Shown in pieces: positions 5,658 through 5,739 of a DNA stretch of 5,739 bases (position 1 is its first letter; every line of letters begins with the position of its first letter). Location: assembly GCA_030019105.1 (NCBI GenBank), contig JASEGY010000252.1, positions 1 through 5,739 on the forward strand, given 5' to 3'. The DNA is from a bacterium (GTDB taxonomy: Bacteria > UBA9089 > JASEGY01). The notes beneath the pieces are model-generated. The model made no database searches, was not told the origin of the DNA, and saw only the letters and a list, made by a program, of their open reading frames with translations. The position numbers and the translations under genes were made by a program.

Positions 5658-5739
5658 GAGTGTTTCCTGTTCTGTAAGCGTTATATCGTGGATTTCGACA
5701 CCCCTTTGGGAAAAATCTCGATTTTCTAAGTGCCGATAA

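Noticed and set aside
5658..5739. Possible promoter for the GGT-family gene with TATAAC (minus strand, near 5685-5690) as -10
   Set aside because: No acceptable -35 lies 16-18 nt upstream and no sigma54-type GG/GC pair is visible. The region may also be coding.
5640..5739. Second open minus-strand frame at the right edge that ends at a TAG at 5642-5640, as a possible C-terminus of an upstream gene
   Set aside because: Only about 32 codons, basic and low-information, with no recognisable motif. It overlaps the better-supported GGT-family start.

Overview
The window reads almost entirely on the minus strand and holds two unrelated blocks. The larger block (about 621 to 5657) is a four-member, co-directional gene run of moderately high GC. 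The smaller block (1 to about 582) is visibly less GC-rich and is a probable toxin-antitoxin-type pair with its own promoter, cut by the left edge of the window. No rRNA, tRNA, CRISPR or transposase is visible. The host looks like an environmental bacterium. Short intergenic repeats of the kind at 3749-3775 and TumE-like modules make me think of Desulfobacterota or a similar anaerobe, but that is a weak guess and nothing here is diagnostic.

Reading 5' to 3' on the minus strand, the large block begins with a gamma-glutamyltranspeptidase (GGT)-family Ntn hydrolase (3822-5657). It has a complete C-terminal end and a catalytic Thr, but altered gamma-glutamate-binding positions and no signal peptide. 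After a 93-nt gap with a small tandem repeat comes a 727-residue fusion protein (1545-3728). Its first half is a D-Ala-D-Ala-ligase-like ATP-grasp enzyme with intact metal-binding residues. Its second half is an M20-peptidase-like domain in which most metal ligands appear to be replaced. This gene overlaps by 23 nt an 82-residue fragment of a second GGT (1319-1567). That fragment overlaps, in a 4-nt ATGA, a complete N-formylglutamate-amidohydrolase-family enzyme (621-1322). The overlaps argue for one translationally coupled operon.

Taken together the operon encodes one amide-bond-forming enzyme and at least one, probably two, amide-bond-cleaving enzymes, all apparently cytoplasmic. The simplest inference is a pathway that makes, trims or recycles a small peptide-like or acyl-amino-acid metabolite. 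The substrate cannot be read from the sequence. No carrier protein, precursor peptide or transporter lies inside the window.

Downstream, a strong sigma70-type promoter (554-582) drives a 24-codon leader ORF with an excellent ribosome binding site. The leader overlaps (ATGA) a 91-residue helical, antitoxin-like gene, which is followed 1 nt later by the 5' part of a TumE/DUF6516-like toxin gene that runs off the window.
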